From the NCBI GenBank assembly GCA_964528765.1, contig CAZGVA010000022.1:1-15835 (forward strand): DNA of 15,835 nucleotides. The letters are read 5' to 3'. A program made the translations under genes and the position numbers. The DNA is from JABICX01 sp964528765 (GTDB taxonomy: Archaea > Nanobdellota > Nanobdellia > UBA10117 > JABICX01). Shown here one piece after another: positions 1 through 6,420 of the stretch (position 1 is its first letter; every line of letters starts with the position of its first letter). The notes under the pieces were generated by a model. That model saw only the letters and a list, made by a program, of their open reading frames with translations, was not told where the DNA came from and searched no databases.

Positions 1-300
1 TGTTTTCTCTTAAGGGCTTTGCACCTAGTTCTGGGTGTTGGTGGTATTTTATTTATTAATAAACCTGATTTTTCAACTTCAAAAAAAAGGTTCAGGAGAT
101 ACTATAAACCGCATTCAGATTTAACCCGCTTAAGCCAATATATTAAAGAAAGATTAGATGCTGGCGATTCAAACTCAAAAATAAAAAGAATATTACAGAA
201 TGTTGGTTGGGATGATGAACTAATTCATCATGCATTTAAGTTATCAGATAAAGCCAAAATTATTACACTTAAACCCTTAAGAAAAACAAAAAAGAAATGA
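1..300 (+). CDS. 3' end of a membrane-associated hypothetical protein (5' truncated by the window)
   Basis: The frame is open from base 1 to the TGA at 298-300 (99 codons), so the true start lies upstream; a TTG at 19 is an in-frame codon, not a convincing start. The first 20 or so residues are hydrophobic (around CFLLRALHLVLGVGGILF) and look like the end of a transmembrane segment. A basic stretch (KKRFRRYYK) then suggests a cytoplasmic tail. The tail holds a short helical module, YIKERLDAGDSNSKIKRIL followed by GWDDELIHHAF. It resembles the small 'YI...L..G.s...I...L...GW....i..a' module often appended to membrane proteins of small-genome archaea and Patescibacteria (from memory). The extreme C-terminus is lysine-rich. 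The stop overlaps the next start by ATGA, so the two are probably co-translated. No enzymatic function can be assigned. Confidence 0.75.
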   Translation, partial: CFLLRALHLVLGVGGILFINKPDFSTSKKRFRRYYKPHSDLTRLSQYIKERLDAGDSNSKIKRILQNVGWDDELIHHAFKLSDKAKIITLKPLRKTKKK

Positions 301-641
301 AAATAGAACGAGTAATTGTTATATTTGTTTTTATGTTAGTAATCGTTAGTAGTTCATTTAATATAAAAAATATAACCGGTTCTGCAATTTCTACACACTG
401 CGGTGATTCAATATGTCATTATTTTGAAGAAAATGCGGAAAATTGTCCAGAAGATTGTGAAAATATTTGCGGAGATTGTTTTTGCGAAGGTGAAGAAGAA
501 ATCACTTGCGCAAAAGATTGCACAGATACTTGTGCTAAGAGACCCGAAATTCGTCAAGCGCAATTAAGTTATGTTCTCCCACTTATATTAACGACTACTT
601 TATTGGCAGTATTGGCTATTTGGTTTATTGAACGGAAATAA
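297..641 (+). CDS. small cysteine-rich membrane-anchored surface protein
   Basis: This 114-residue protein starts with ATG in an ATGA overlap with the upstream gene. Residues about 6-20 form a hydrophobic signal or anchor segment and residues about 92-110 a second transmembrane segment, so the middle is probably outside the cell. The middle has ten cysteines (35, 40, 50, 54, 58, 61, 63, 71, 75, 79). They form two copies of a C-G-D-x2-C ... C-x3-C module: C35/C40/C50/C54 and C58/C63/C71/C75, with acidic residues between. Such CGD...CPEDC repeats recur in extracellular proteins of DPANN archaea, where disulfides or metal binding are plausible; which applies here cannot be told. The 3' end overlaps rqcH on the other strand by 17 bases. 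Function unknown. Confidence 0.8.
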   Translation: MKIERVIVIFVFMLVIVSSSFNIKNITGSAISTHCGDSICHYFEENAENCPEDCENICGDCFCEGEEEITCAKDCTDTCAKRPEIRQAQLSYVLPLILTTTLLAVLAIWFIERK

Positions 642-2583
642 TTTTAGATTCACCTGTAGGTATTGATTGCATAACTTTATCCAAATTAATTGAAAAATAT
701 TTAGCAATTTTCTTCGCAATATCTGATTTCTTTTCATCACCCTGTCTAATAACTTTATATGATTTACAATGTTTTTTTATAGCGGCAATTGATCCAGCCA
801 TCGCTCTGCCTTTTTCATCTATACCTATAGCTAATTCTAATTGTGTACTGCGATGGTAATTCTTTTTTCCGCGAACCATGAACGAGCCTTTACCTAAATA
901 TTCACCTGGTTGTGCAGTTTTAGTAACTTGCTCAGGTTTAACATAATAAACATCAGTATTAGCCACACCCAATTTCCATGCTGCCGAATATGATGCAGTA
1001 GCTTGAGCAACATCTTTTAAATCTTGCTCAGTAGCTTTATCTCTTCCATCTTTGATAACAAAAAACGGTGAACCGGCTATCTCTGTATGGAAAACTAAAT
1101 CATTAATTTCCATATGTTTTTTCACGATGATTTCATTTGACGTTGCATCTCTACCACCTATCGCTAAAAGTCCTGAACTTGTAAAACACCAATGGAATTT
1201 TTCATACCAATCTTGCTTTTTCTTTTCAATTAATTTTGGTTCTTTTGAAGCAAATTCCTGTTGCATTGCACTGCGATTAAGTTCAAGAGTTTCTAATTTT
1301 TGTTTAGCGTCATCAAGAGTTCTTTGAGCACCCTCAACTTTAGATTTAGCTTTCTTAGCTTTATCGTAGTAATCTCCTGCATTAGCTTCTAGCGATTTTG
1401 TTAAATCTAAATAAAGCTCTGAATCTAAAGTTATTACAATTTGTCTTGTTTCAGGTTTAATTTCTTTAACTAAATTTGCTTCATAAATTCCTTTATCTTT
1501 TTCGCTTTGAAGAACTTGATATACATCATACCAACTATAACCGGCTTCTACTGCTTGCCGAATCTTAGAAAAAATATAACTAATTGTTTGATATTTATTA
1601 TAGATCATATCTGCAACTCGCTGATTTTCTGTTTCATCTAATTTATATTGTTCTAAACTAGTTTTTTGAGATAAATAGATTGCATCAAGTTTTTGCTTTT
1701 CTTGCTGGTATTTAGCATCACTTCTTTCTCGAGCTTTGCTAGCAACTTCAAATGTATAAAAAACATCTAATGCTGAATTAAAACTATCTGATTTTTTATT
1801 TTCAAAACTATCGTAGAATTTTAAATGAAATGGCGTAGTATCTTTCATTTTATCTTCTTCGTAAATAATTTCAGCATTATTGTCTGACTTGAATTTATTA
1901 ATTAGTTGAGATATAGCACCATAAATTGCAGATAATTCTGTTGGTTTAATCATTTGAGCAATTGTGTTTTTTTGAACTTTTGCTAACAAACAAATTTCTT
2001 CTGAATACGTTCCACCAAAGCCGAGTGTTGCAATTAATTTAACAATTTCATGGTTTGGATATTTTTTAAGATACTCTTGCAAAACTTCCAAGTTAATTGA
2101 AAATAAATTAAATCCTTCTGGAGGATATTTATAAAATTCTCCAGATTTAACTGTACGGTCTTTCCATTTTTGAATAGATGCGCAATTGATTATTTTATAT
2201 GCACCATCGCAAAGAATAAAATTGCCTTTGCTAAATAATTCACAAATCAAGATACGTAAGCCTTCTCTTGTATCAAAATGAAACTCAACAATTCTCTCAA
2301 GATTTTTTTGCTTTATAGAAAGCAATTTTGAATGATTTAAATGCTTTCGAAGAAAAAGGCAGAATCCCATCGGAGTTAATGGGTTAGGTATACTGTACGA
2401 GGTTACATACATACCAATTCCTGAATCAATATGTAAAAGAAATTTCTCCCCACCAGTTTTAAACAAATTAAGAGTTAATACGCGAGAGCTTGATTGATGA
2501 ATTTTATTTACCTTCACACCAACTAATTGATCTAATTCTCGAATTACTGCAAACAATTCTAAACTTGTAAGTATCTTAACCAT
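625..2583 (-). CDS. rqcH: Rqc2/NEMF/RqcH family ribosome quality control protein
   Basis: A 652-residue NFACT protein. This family binds the peptidyl-tRNA-carrying large ribosomal subunit after ribosome splitting and promotes C-terminal tailing of the stalled chain. Domains in order: NFACT-N about 1-170 (opening TSLELFAVIREL, PNPLTPMGFCLFLRKHL at 66-82, CELFSKGNFIL at 114-124); a helical hairpin/HhH-like region about 178-230; a long coiled coil about 280-455 interrupted near 340-400; NFACT-R (DUF814) about 457-575 with GGRD at 476-479 and KTAQPGEYLGKGSFMVRGKK at 555-574; and a basic C-terminal tail. Length fits archaeal members. The residues matching yeast Rqc2 Asp9 and Asp98 are Glu9 and Glu96, next to the conserved Arg97. 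The ATG at 2583 is supported by a TATA box 24 bases upstream, consistent with a leaderless transcript. It converges on the cysteine-rich gene. Confidence 0.93.
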   Translation of the reverse strand: MVKILTSLELFAVIRELDQLVGVKVNKIHQSSSRVLTLNLFKTGGEKFLLHIDSGIGMYVTSYSIPNPLTPMGFCLFLRKHLNHSKLLSIKQKNLERIVEFHFDTREGLRILICELFSKGNFILCDGAYKIINCASIQKWKDRTVKSGEFYKYPPEGFNLFSINLEVLQEYLKKYPNHEIVKLIATLGFGGTYSEEICLLAKVQKNTIAQMIKPTELSAIYGAISQLINKFKSDNNAEIIYEEDKMKDTTPFHLKFYDSFENKKSDSFNSALDVFYTFEVASKARERSDAKYQQEKQKLDAIYLSQKTSLEQYKLDETENQRVADMIYNKYQTISYIFSKIRQAVEAGYSWYDVYQVLQSEKDKGIYEANLVKEIKPETRQIVITLDSELYLDLTKSLEANAGDYYDKAKKAKSKVEGAQRTLDDAKQKLETLELNRSAMQQEFASKEPKLIEKKKQDWYEKFHWCFTSSGLLAIGGRDATSNEIIVKKHMEINDLVFHTEIAGSPFFVIKDGRDKATEQDLKDVAQATASYSAAWKLGVANTDVYYVKPEQVTKTAQPGEYLGKGSFMVRGKKNYHRSTQLELAIGIDEKGRAMAGSIAAIKKHCKSYKVIRQGDEKKSDIAKKIAKYFSINLDKVMQSIPTGESKIISVQ

Positions 2584-2601
2584 AAATTAAATAGAATTTA
2601 G

Positions 2602-2611
2602 ATTTATAAAG
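2602..2611 (-). promoter_or_regulatory. TATA box of rqcH
   Basis: On the minus strand the sequence reads CTTTATAAAT, centred about 24 bases before the rqcH ATG. This is the spacing expected if transcription starts at or next to the start codon. It lies just beyond the upstream gene's stop (2614), so rqcH probably has its own promoter. Confidence 0.6.
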
Positions 2612-2613
2612 AG

Positions 2614-3234
2614 TTACTTATCTCGTATTAGATTGCAACTCTCACGATAAATTAGATGTTCTTGATATTCAGACCACATTTTTTGCAAATCTTCTGCTGT
2701 AACTTCGGGATTTAATTTATTAAGAATTATCATTTGTGCTTGAGACATTGCATAAACTGGACCTCTCGATAATCTCATTTCCATGTTTCTAATTACTAAA
2801 TCAATCTCAGGAATTATTTGTTCTTCATCTTTATCTAATGAATATCCTAGCAACACAATTACTGCTCTTTTCATATGTTTATGATTTTTACTTGATAATT
2901 CTCGTACAATCGCTTCTACGTCCTTTGGCATTTTTCCAGAATGATCGAATGCTTTGAAAGCAATATTATGTTGAGAAAAAAAATCCTCTGAAAGCAAATT
3001 ATTTAGTGTTTGATTAGCTGCACTATAAATCGCAGCCAAACTATCATTAGTACGTCTATGTGTATAATCAGACAACGCATGATATATCAATGCATTTGCT
3101 CTTTTATCTAAAAGGAAAAACTCAGTAAACAATTTCAAAGTTTTTCCACCTAAAATATAAGCTTCATCCAAACTTATATTTTCTTTATTTGCAAATCGAC
3201 TATTACCGTCTGGCATATACAATACTATTGTCAT
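2614..3234 (-). CDS. shortened, divergent cis-prenyltransferase (UppS/DHDDS-like) homologue
   Basis: I use the ATG at 3234 (206 residues); the in-frame TTG at 3255 only adds MFFSLNF. The family makes long-chain polyprenyl diphosphates, the lipid carriers for glycan assembly. From the chosen start, MPDGNSRFA at 7-15 matches the family's MDGNxRWA, with catalytic Asp9 kept. YHALSDYTHRRT at 51-62 matches YAFSxENWxRP. EIDLVIRN-MEMRLS at 143-156 matches PDLLIRTGGExRLS, with one residue deleted. KLNPEVTAEDL at 173-183 matches the LWPDFxExD segment. Changes relative to E. coli UppS by hand alignment: His43 is Tyr26, Trp75 is His59, the Mg-binding Glu213 is Gln167, and the NYGGR region is largely missing, which explains about 40 fewer residues than usual. 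It may be a diverged enzyme, a non-catalytic partner comparable to NgBR/Nus1, or have changed substrate. It is divergent from trmB. Confidence 0.72.
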   Translation of the reverse strand: MTIVLYMPDGNSRFANKENISLDEAYILGGKTLKLFTEFFLLDKRANALIYHALSDYTHRRTNDSLAAIYSAANQTLNNLLSEDFFSQHNIAFKAFDHSGKMPKDVEAIVRELSSKNHKHMKRAVIVLLGYSLDKDEEQIIPEIDLVIRNMEMRLSRGPVYAMSQAQMIILNKLNPEVTAEDLQKMWSEYQEHLIYRESCNLIRDK

Positions 3235-3255
3235 AAAATTCAGTGAAAAAAACAA

Positions 3256-3265
3256 GTCATAAAGC
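3256..3265 (-). promoter_or_regulatory. probable TATA element of the cis-prenyltransferase-like gene
   Basis: The minus strand reads GCTTTATGAC, centred about 26 bases before the ATG at 3234. It is a weak match to an archaeal TATA box, but the spacing supports the ATG rather than the upstream TTG as the start. Confidence 0.4.
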
Positions 3266-3267
3266 TA

Positions 3268-3290
3268 AGTTGTTAGTTAAAATAACAACT
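3268..3290. promoter_or_regulatory. perfect 8-bp inverted repeat, candidate operator of the trmB-family regulator
   Basis: The arms AGTTGTTA (3268-3275) and TAACAACT (3283-3290) are exact reverse complements separated by 7 bases. The element sits between the two divergent TATA elements and abuts the trmB one, where a bound dimer could block or assist TBP/TFB. Autoregulation by the adjacent TrmB-family protein is an inference from position and symmetry. Confidence 0.5.
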
Positions 3291-3301
3291 CTTTTAAGAT
3301 T
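3291..3301 (+). promoter_or_regulatory. TATA-like element of the trmB-family gene
   Basis: CTTTTAAGATT lies about 23 bases before the ATG at 3319, the spacing of a leaderless archaeal promoter. It directly follows the inverted repeat at 3268-3290. Confidence 0.45.
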
Positions 3302-3318
3302 TACTTCTCAGAAATAGC

Positions 3319-4056
3319 ATGTTAGAACAACTAAGAAAAGCGGGGCTATCTGGAAATGAGGCTAAAGCTTATCATACTCTTCTGAATTACGGAAAACTAT
3401 CTGCTTATTCATTAGCTCGTAAAATTAGTATGGATAGAACACTTGCTTATACGGTTCTAAATCATTTGATTGAACGAGGATTAATTAGTTATACAATTCA
3501 AGAAAAAAAGAAGATATTCAAAGCCGAATCTCCTGAAAACTTATTGAATCCCATCAAAGCAAAAGGGGCTTTTATCGCAGATTTAATTCCCGAATTAAAT
3601 AAAATTAGGAAGTTAGATGAAAATCCGTCTGAAATCAACATATATGAGGGCAAGCAAGGAGTTCGAACGTTTGCTCGCTTACTTATGAAACACAAAAAAG
3701 TTTGCTCATTTGGAGCAACCGGAAGCGCATATGATCTACTTTACGAAAGCCCAGTTCTTGCTAAAAATATGGCTAAATCAGGTTTATATGGAAAAATAAT
3801 TGCTTCACCTTCGTTCAAAAAACATCCATTAACAAAAATGAAAAACATGAAAATTAAGTATCTAGACTTACAAAGCAATGTAACAACTTCGATTTTTGGT
3901 GATTATGTTGCAATTCATTTAATCAAACCAAAACCATTTATAATACTAATTAAGAACAAAGAGATTGCGGATAGCTATCAAAAACATTTTGAAGTTCTCT
4001 GGCAAGTTGCTTATTTTTCAAGTTCTAAAGGTTCCTCTTCTTTAAGTGAGAAATAA
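3319..4056 (+). CDS. TrmB-family transcriptional regulator
   Basis: A 245-residue protein. Residues about 1-70 form a TrmB winged helix-turn-helix: LRKAGLSGNEAKAYHTLLNYG, then SAYSLARKISMDRTLAYTVLNHLIERGLI, ending in a basic wing (YTIQEKKKIFKAE). A short helix (about 72-100) leads to an effector or dimerisation domain opening with INIYEGKQGVRTF at 106-118, typical of TrmB proteins. The domain ends near FGDYVAIHLIKPKPFIILIKNKEIADSY (193-220), which looks like a PLD-like fold. TrmB family members regulate sugar transport and central metabolism or, as TrmBL2, coat DNA; the ligand cannot be told here. It is shorter than full-length sugar-sensing TrmB (about 340 residues). Its divergent neighbour is the cis-prenyltransferase-like gene, a likely target. 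Its last 46 bases overlap scpB on the opposite strand. Confidence 0.85.
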   Translation: MLEQLRKAGLSGNEAKAYHTLLNYGKLSAYSLARKISMDRTLAYTVLNHLIERGLISYTIQEKKKIFKAESPENLLNPIKAKGAFIADLIPELNKIRKLDENPSEINIYEGKQGVRTFARLLMKHKKVCSFGATGSAYDLLYESPVLAKNMAKSGLYGKIIASPSFKKHPLTKMKNMKIKYLDLQSNVTTSIFGDYVAIHLIKPKPFIILIKNKEIADSYQKHFEVLWQVAYFSSSKGSSSLSEK

Positions 4057-4490
4057 TCATAGAATTTCTTAGTTGGGTTAAGCACTTTTGTCTTGCCTTT
4101 TTGTTTTGATATTATGAATCCTTCTGATTCAAGGTGCTTAATGTGTGCATATGCTTTGTTTGAACGGAATTTGACAATATCGCTTTGTCGAATATTTTTT
4201 TTATATGCGATAAAAGCCAGAGTTTCAAGAACAGCTTTATCAATTTCAGGTTTAGCTGCTTCTTTTACTAATGGAACATGTGCATCGGATACAGCAAATC
4301 GCCATAGGCCTTCTTTTTCCATCAATCTCACACCTCTTTCTTGATCTTCAAATTCTGTTTGCATTTCTTTAAGTGCAGATTTCACATGACCTGCAGAACC
4401 AATTCCACAAAGTTTAGCGAGTTTTTTAGTTTCAATTCCTTCAGGTATACAAAACAATACTGCCTCGATTTTACTTTTGAGTTCTTTCAT
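4011..4490 (-). CDS. scpB: segregation and condensation protein B (ScpB)
   Basis: This 159-residue protein consists of two winged-helix domains, about 1-75 and 80-150. It opens with KSKIEAVLFCIPEGIETKKLAKLCGI, the usual ScpB start. It contains KAVLETLAFIAYKKNIRQSDI at 85-105, matching the family's LETLAIIAYKQPITRAEI, followed by AYAHIKHLESEGFI (113-126). ScpB dimers bind the kleisin ScpA and so complete the SMC condensin complex on the chromosome. It is the last gene of the condensin operon, with an ATGA overlap with the second SemiSWEET-like gene. A clear Shine-Dalgarno sequence precedes it, unlike most genes here. The C-terminal tail is acidic (LKEEEPLELEK) and its 3' end overlaps trmB by 46 bases on the other strand. 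Length is slightly short for the family but domain content is complete. Confidence 0.92.
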   Translation of the reverse strand: MKELKSKIEAVLFCIPEGIETKKLAKLCGIGSAGHVKSALKEMQTEFEDQERGVRLMEKEGLWRFAVSDAHVPLVKEAAKPEIDKAVLETLAFIAYKKNIRQSDIVKFRSNKAYAHIKHLESEGFIISKQKGKTKVLNPTKKFYDYFSLKEEEPLELEK

Positions 4491-4762
4491 TTTCTCACCT
4501 TCGGTCTATATCTGAACCACATTACAATTATACTTGCAGTTGCAATTGTTCCAAAGATATCACTTATAATCAAAGGTAAATCATTGAGAATAATTCCATA
4601 TAACAACCATGTTGCCATACTTATTTCAATTAATATTATTGTAATTAAAGATACATCATCTGAACTTTTATTGTGGTGTATTTTCCAAGCTTGTAAAAAT
4701 AGTCCGATTGAAGTAAGTATACTCATTATTGTTGCTGCTGTTCCTACGGTTTGTTCTATCAT
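4487..4762 (-). CDS. SemiSWEET-like PQ-loop membrane protein, copy 2
   Basis: A 91-residue protein with three transmembrane helices (about 6-24, 37-57, 62-83), the size and topology of SemiSWEET half-transporters. These act as dimers and move small sugars down their gradient. The first-helix motif is LFLQAWKIHHNKSSDDVSL, matching the family's FIPQ...KTKSsxdiSl, but the proline of the PQ motif is replaced by leucine (Q24 retained). TWLLYGIILNDLPLI (51-65) matches the usual LWxxYGixxxDxPxI, so the pocket tryptophan (W52) is present, whereas the pocket asparagine position appears to be Asp68. It overlaps both neighbours by ATGA, directly after copy 1. A heterodimer with copy 1 is plausible. Substrate is not predictable. 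Confidence 0.82.
   Translation of the reverse strand: MIEQTVGTAATIMSILTSIGLFLQAWKIHHNKSSDDVSLITIILIEISMATWLLYGIILNDLPLIISDIFGTIATASIIVMWFRYRPKVRK
4495..4500 (-). promoter_or_regulatory. Shine-Dalgarno sequence of scpB
   Basis: The minus strand reads AGGTGA followed by GAAA and then the scpB ATG, complementary to the CACCT at the 3' end of archaeal 16S rRNA. It lies inside the upstream SemiSWEET-like gene, so scpB can initiate independently as well as by coupling. Confidence 0.65.
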
Positions 4763-5016
4763 TTTCTATATTTAACCCACATGACTATTGCTGTTGAATT
4801 GCCGATAAGTCCGATTATAAACGGAAGATAAAATGCAAAATCATCTACCTGCAATCCTCTAATTGCAAACATTAATATCGATAAAAACATAATAACTAAC
4901 ATAATCAACGAAACATCTTTTGAGCTCTTTGTTTTATGTATTTTCCAAGCTTGAATAAACCATGATGCAGATGCAGCAATTCCAAAAAATGTAGTCAATA
5001 TTCCAATAAAGTCCAT
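4759..5016 (-). CDS. SemiSWEET-like PQ-loop membrane protein, copy 1
   Basis: An 85-residue protein with three predicted transmembrane helices (about 3-22, 36-53, 61-81). The segment WFIQAWKIHKTKSSKDVSL (19-37) clearly parallels copy 2 (shared QAWKIH, KSS-DVSLI and a C-terminal IVMW), so the pair arose by tandem duplication or is a split SWEET-like transporter. The PQ proline is isoleucine here. By hand alignment the sugar-pocket tryptophan and asparagine of characterised SemiSWEETs are Phe50 and Phe66, making this the more diverged copy. ATG at 5016 follows the scpA stop by 4 bases with no Shine-Dalgarno, suggesting re-initiation after scpA. It may serve as a structural partner for copy 2 instead of a transporter on its own. 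Confidence 0.78.
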   Translation of the reverse strand: MDFIGILTTFFGIAASASWFIQAWKIHKTKSSKDVSLIMLVIMFLSILMFAIRGLQVDDFAFYLPFIIGLIGNSTAIVMWVKYRK

Positions 5017-5020
5017 TTTA

Positions 5021-5824
5021 CTATTTATCTGGGCGGGTTAATAAATCTTTATCCTTGAGTTCAATATGCAACTTACCAAAGGGTTTATCTTGGATAAGTT
5101 CTACCTTGCCTTCATTTGCTAGATGAAGAAGTGGGACAAATGTCCAGACAATATCTTTCTTTTCTTTGCTTGGTACAATTTGTGAAAATTCAACAGTATT
5201 ACTTTTTGTTTTTTTGAAAAAGATAAATAATGTATCATAAACGCTTTTTATTTTTCCCAGAATATCAAATTTCGTATATTTAAAATCAGGTTTTTCATCT
5301 TCTTCTTTTTTCACATTATCTAAACGATTTTGTCTACGATCATCAACAGTCATAGCTTGTTTTAACGCAGTCATTAATTCAAAAACAGTAACTTTTCGAT
5401 CTTTAGCTCTATCTAATCGTGGGTCAAGAGTTATTCTTTTTTTCTGAAGTTGTTTCACATGATGCGCAAGCTGTTCTATTCTTTGCTCAACTTCATTTGG
5501 TTCATCTTGATCAAACTCATCTAATCCTGCTTCGAGTTCTTCAGGTTCAGGTTCATCAATTAATCCTAAAAATTCTTGTAAACCTAAACGATTTGTTTTC
5601 ATCCGCAAAAGAATTGCTGAAGTTAAAACAACTTTACCTGAAATCCTGAAATTCAACTCTTTCATTTTTTCAATCATCTTCAAATATTCTTTAGCAAATA
5701 ATGAAACATCAACATCCCATGGATCTATTTTACCTGTACGAATCATCTCATAAATTAAAGACTGCCATTTAAGGTCATCTTCTTGAAAAATCATATTGTA
5801 GAGTTGGTTATTTTGGTCTGTCAT
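5021..5824 (-). CDS. scpA: segregation and condensation protein A (ScpA kleisin)
   Basis: A 267-residue kleisin that bridges the SMC heads and recruits ScpB. The N-terminal domain carries LIYEMIRTGKIDPWDVDVSLFAKEYL (23-48), the ScpA pattern around 'idPwdidi..l...Y', then KVVLTSAILLRMKTNRLGL (64-82), matching the family's A.LL.iKS..LL. The middle (about 90-180) is acidic and charged, as expected for the linker. The C-terminal winged helix (about 184-255) ends with FVPLLHLANEGKVELIQDKPFGKLHI, the segment that contacts the SMC head cap. Length is normal. The ATG overlaps the HD-hydrolase stop (ATGA) and the gene is followed after 4 bases by the first SemiSWEET-like gene. Separation of scpA from scpB by two membrane-protein genes is unusual. 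Confidence 0.93.
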   Translation of the reverse strand: MTDQNNQLYNMIFQEDDLKWQSLIYEMIRTGKIDPWDVDVSLFAKEYLKMIEKMKELNFRISGKVVLTSAILLRMKTNRLGLQEFLGLIDEPEPEELEAGLDEFDQDEPNEVEQRIEQLAHHVKQLQKKRITLDPRLDRAKDRKVTVFELMTALKQAMTVDDRRQNRLDNVKKEEDEKPDFKYTKFDILGKIKSVYDTLFIFFKKTKSNTVEFSQIVPSKEKKDIVWTFVPLLHLANEGKVELIQDKPFGKLHIELKDKDLLTRPDK

Positions 5825-6420
5825 CTGAAATTTACATCCCGAATATCAATATATTGTTTATGGAATTTACGCATAAGCTTATTATATTTTTTCTCGATTT
5901 TCTTTGCAGTTTTAGTTCTAAAATATGCATATACATATGTACTGTATTCATCTAAAGTTTTTAGGACTGCAGCTTCTTGAGATAAACCTGAATAACAAAA
6001 ATTGCATGCCCCACTAACTATTCCGTAAGGTCCCAATGTACGAAGTTTATCTGCGTCCCAAAGTACTTTGGATTCTTTGGTTTTACCTGCGGGCGTTTTA
6101 TTATGCATATGTATTGCATAACAAATTTCTTCGACATCTTTTGGATCAAAACCTAATTTTGATAGGAACGGTTTTGCGACCGTAGCAGCATCAGTTCCAT
6201 GATTTATTTTTTTATTTTTCTGCTCCTTATGCTTAGAAATATCATGTAACCATGCAGATACAATGCATTGATTAACATTAGCTTTCTCCTTCTTAGCCAA
6301 ATATTCTGCGGCTTTAACTACTTGTTCAACATGTTCCACATTATGCCACGAATCATTATTCTTCAAATTTAATGTAGCAAATTTCTTAATCTGATTTAAT
6401 TGTTGTTGTGTTATTTTCAT
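5821..6420 (-). CDS. HD-domain metal-dependent phosphohydrolase (YedJ/YpgQ-like)
   Basis: A 199-residue HD-superfamily protein. Metal-binding residues are visible in order: WHNVEHVEQVV (His26, His30), AWLHDIS (His59-Asp60), AIHMHNKTP (His104/His106) and WDADKLRTLGPYGI (Asp122/Asp124). The last motif resembles the DADrLDaiGaiGI signature of the YedJ/YpgQ group, in which B. subtilis YpgQ is a nucleotide pyrophosphohydrolase. That assignment is by motif only; phosphodiesterase or 5'-nucleotidase activity cannot be excluded. No signal peptide or membrane segment is seen, so it should be cytoplasmic. It lies between the APH-fold kinase and scpA, overlapping each by ATGA. A purine-rich AGGATG stretch 5 bases before the start is a weak ribosome-binding candidate. 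The catalytic set appears intact. Confidence 0.85.
   Translation of the reverse strand: MKITQQQLNQIKKFATLNLKNNDSWHNVEHVEQVVKAAEYLAKKEKANVNQCIVSAWLHDISKHKEQKNKKINHGTDAATVAKPFLSKLGFDPKDVEEICYAIHMHNKTPAGKTKESKVLWDADKLRTLGPYGIVSGACNFCYSGLSQEAAVLKTLDEYSTYVYAYFRTKTAKKIEKKYNKLMRKFHKQYIDIRDVNFR

Noticed and set aside
4341..4775. Open frame of 144 codons on the plus strand opposite scpB and the SemiSWEET-like copy 2
   Set aside because: It is antisense to two genes with clear family motifs; its composition (many Phe, Ile, Cys, Ser) is what the complement of membrane and AT-rich genes gives.
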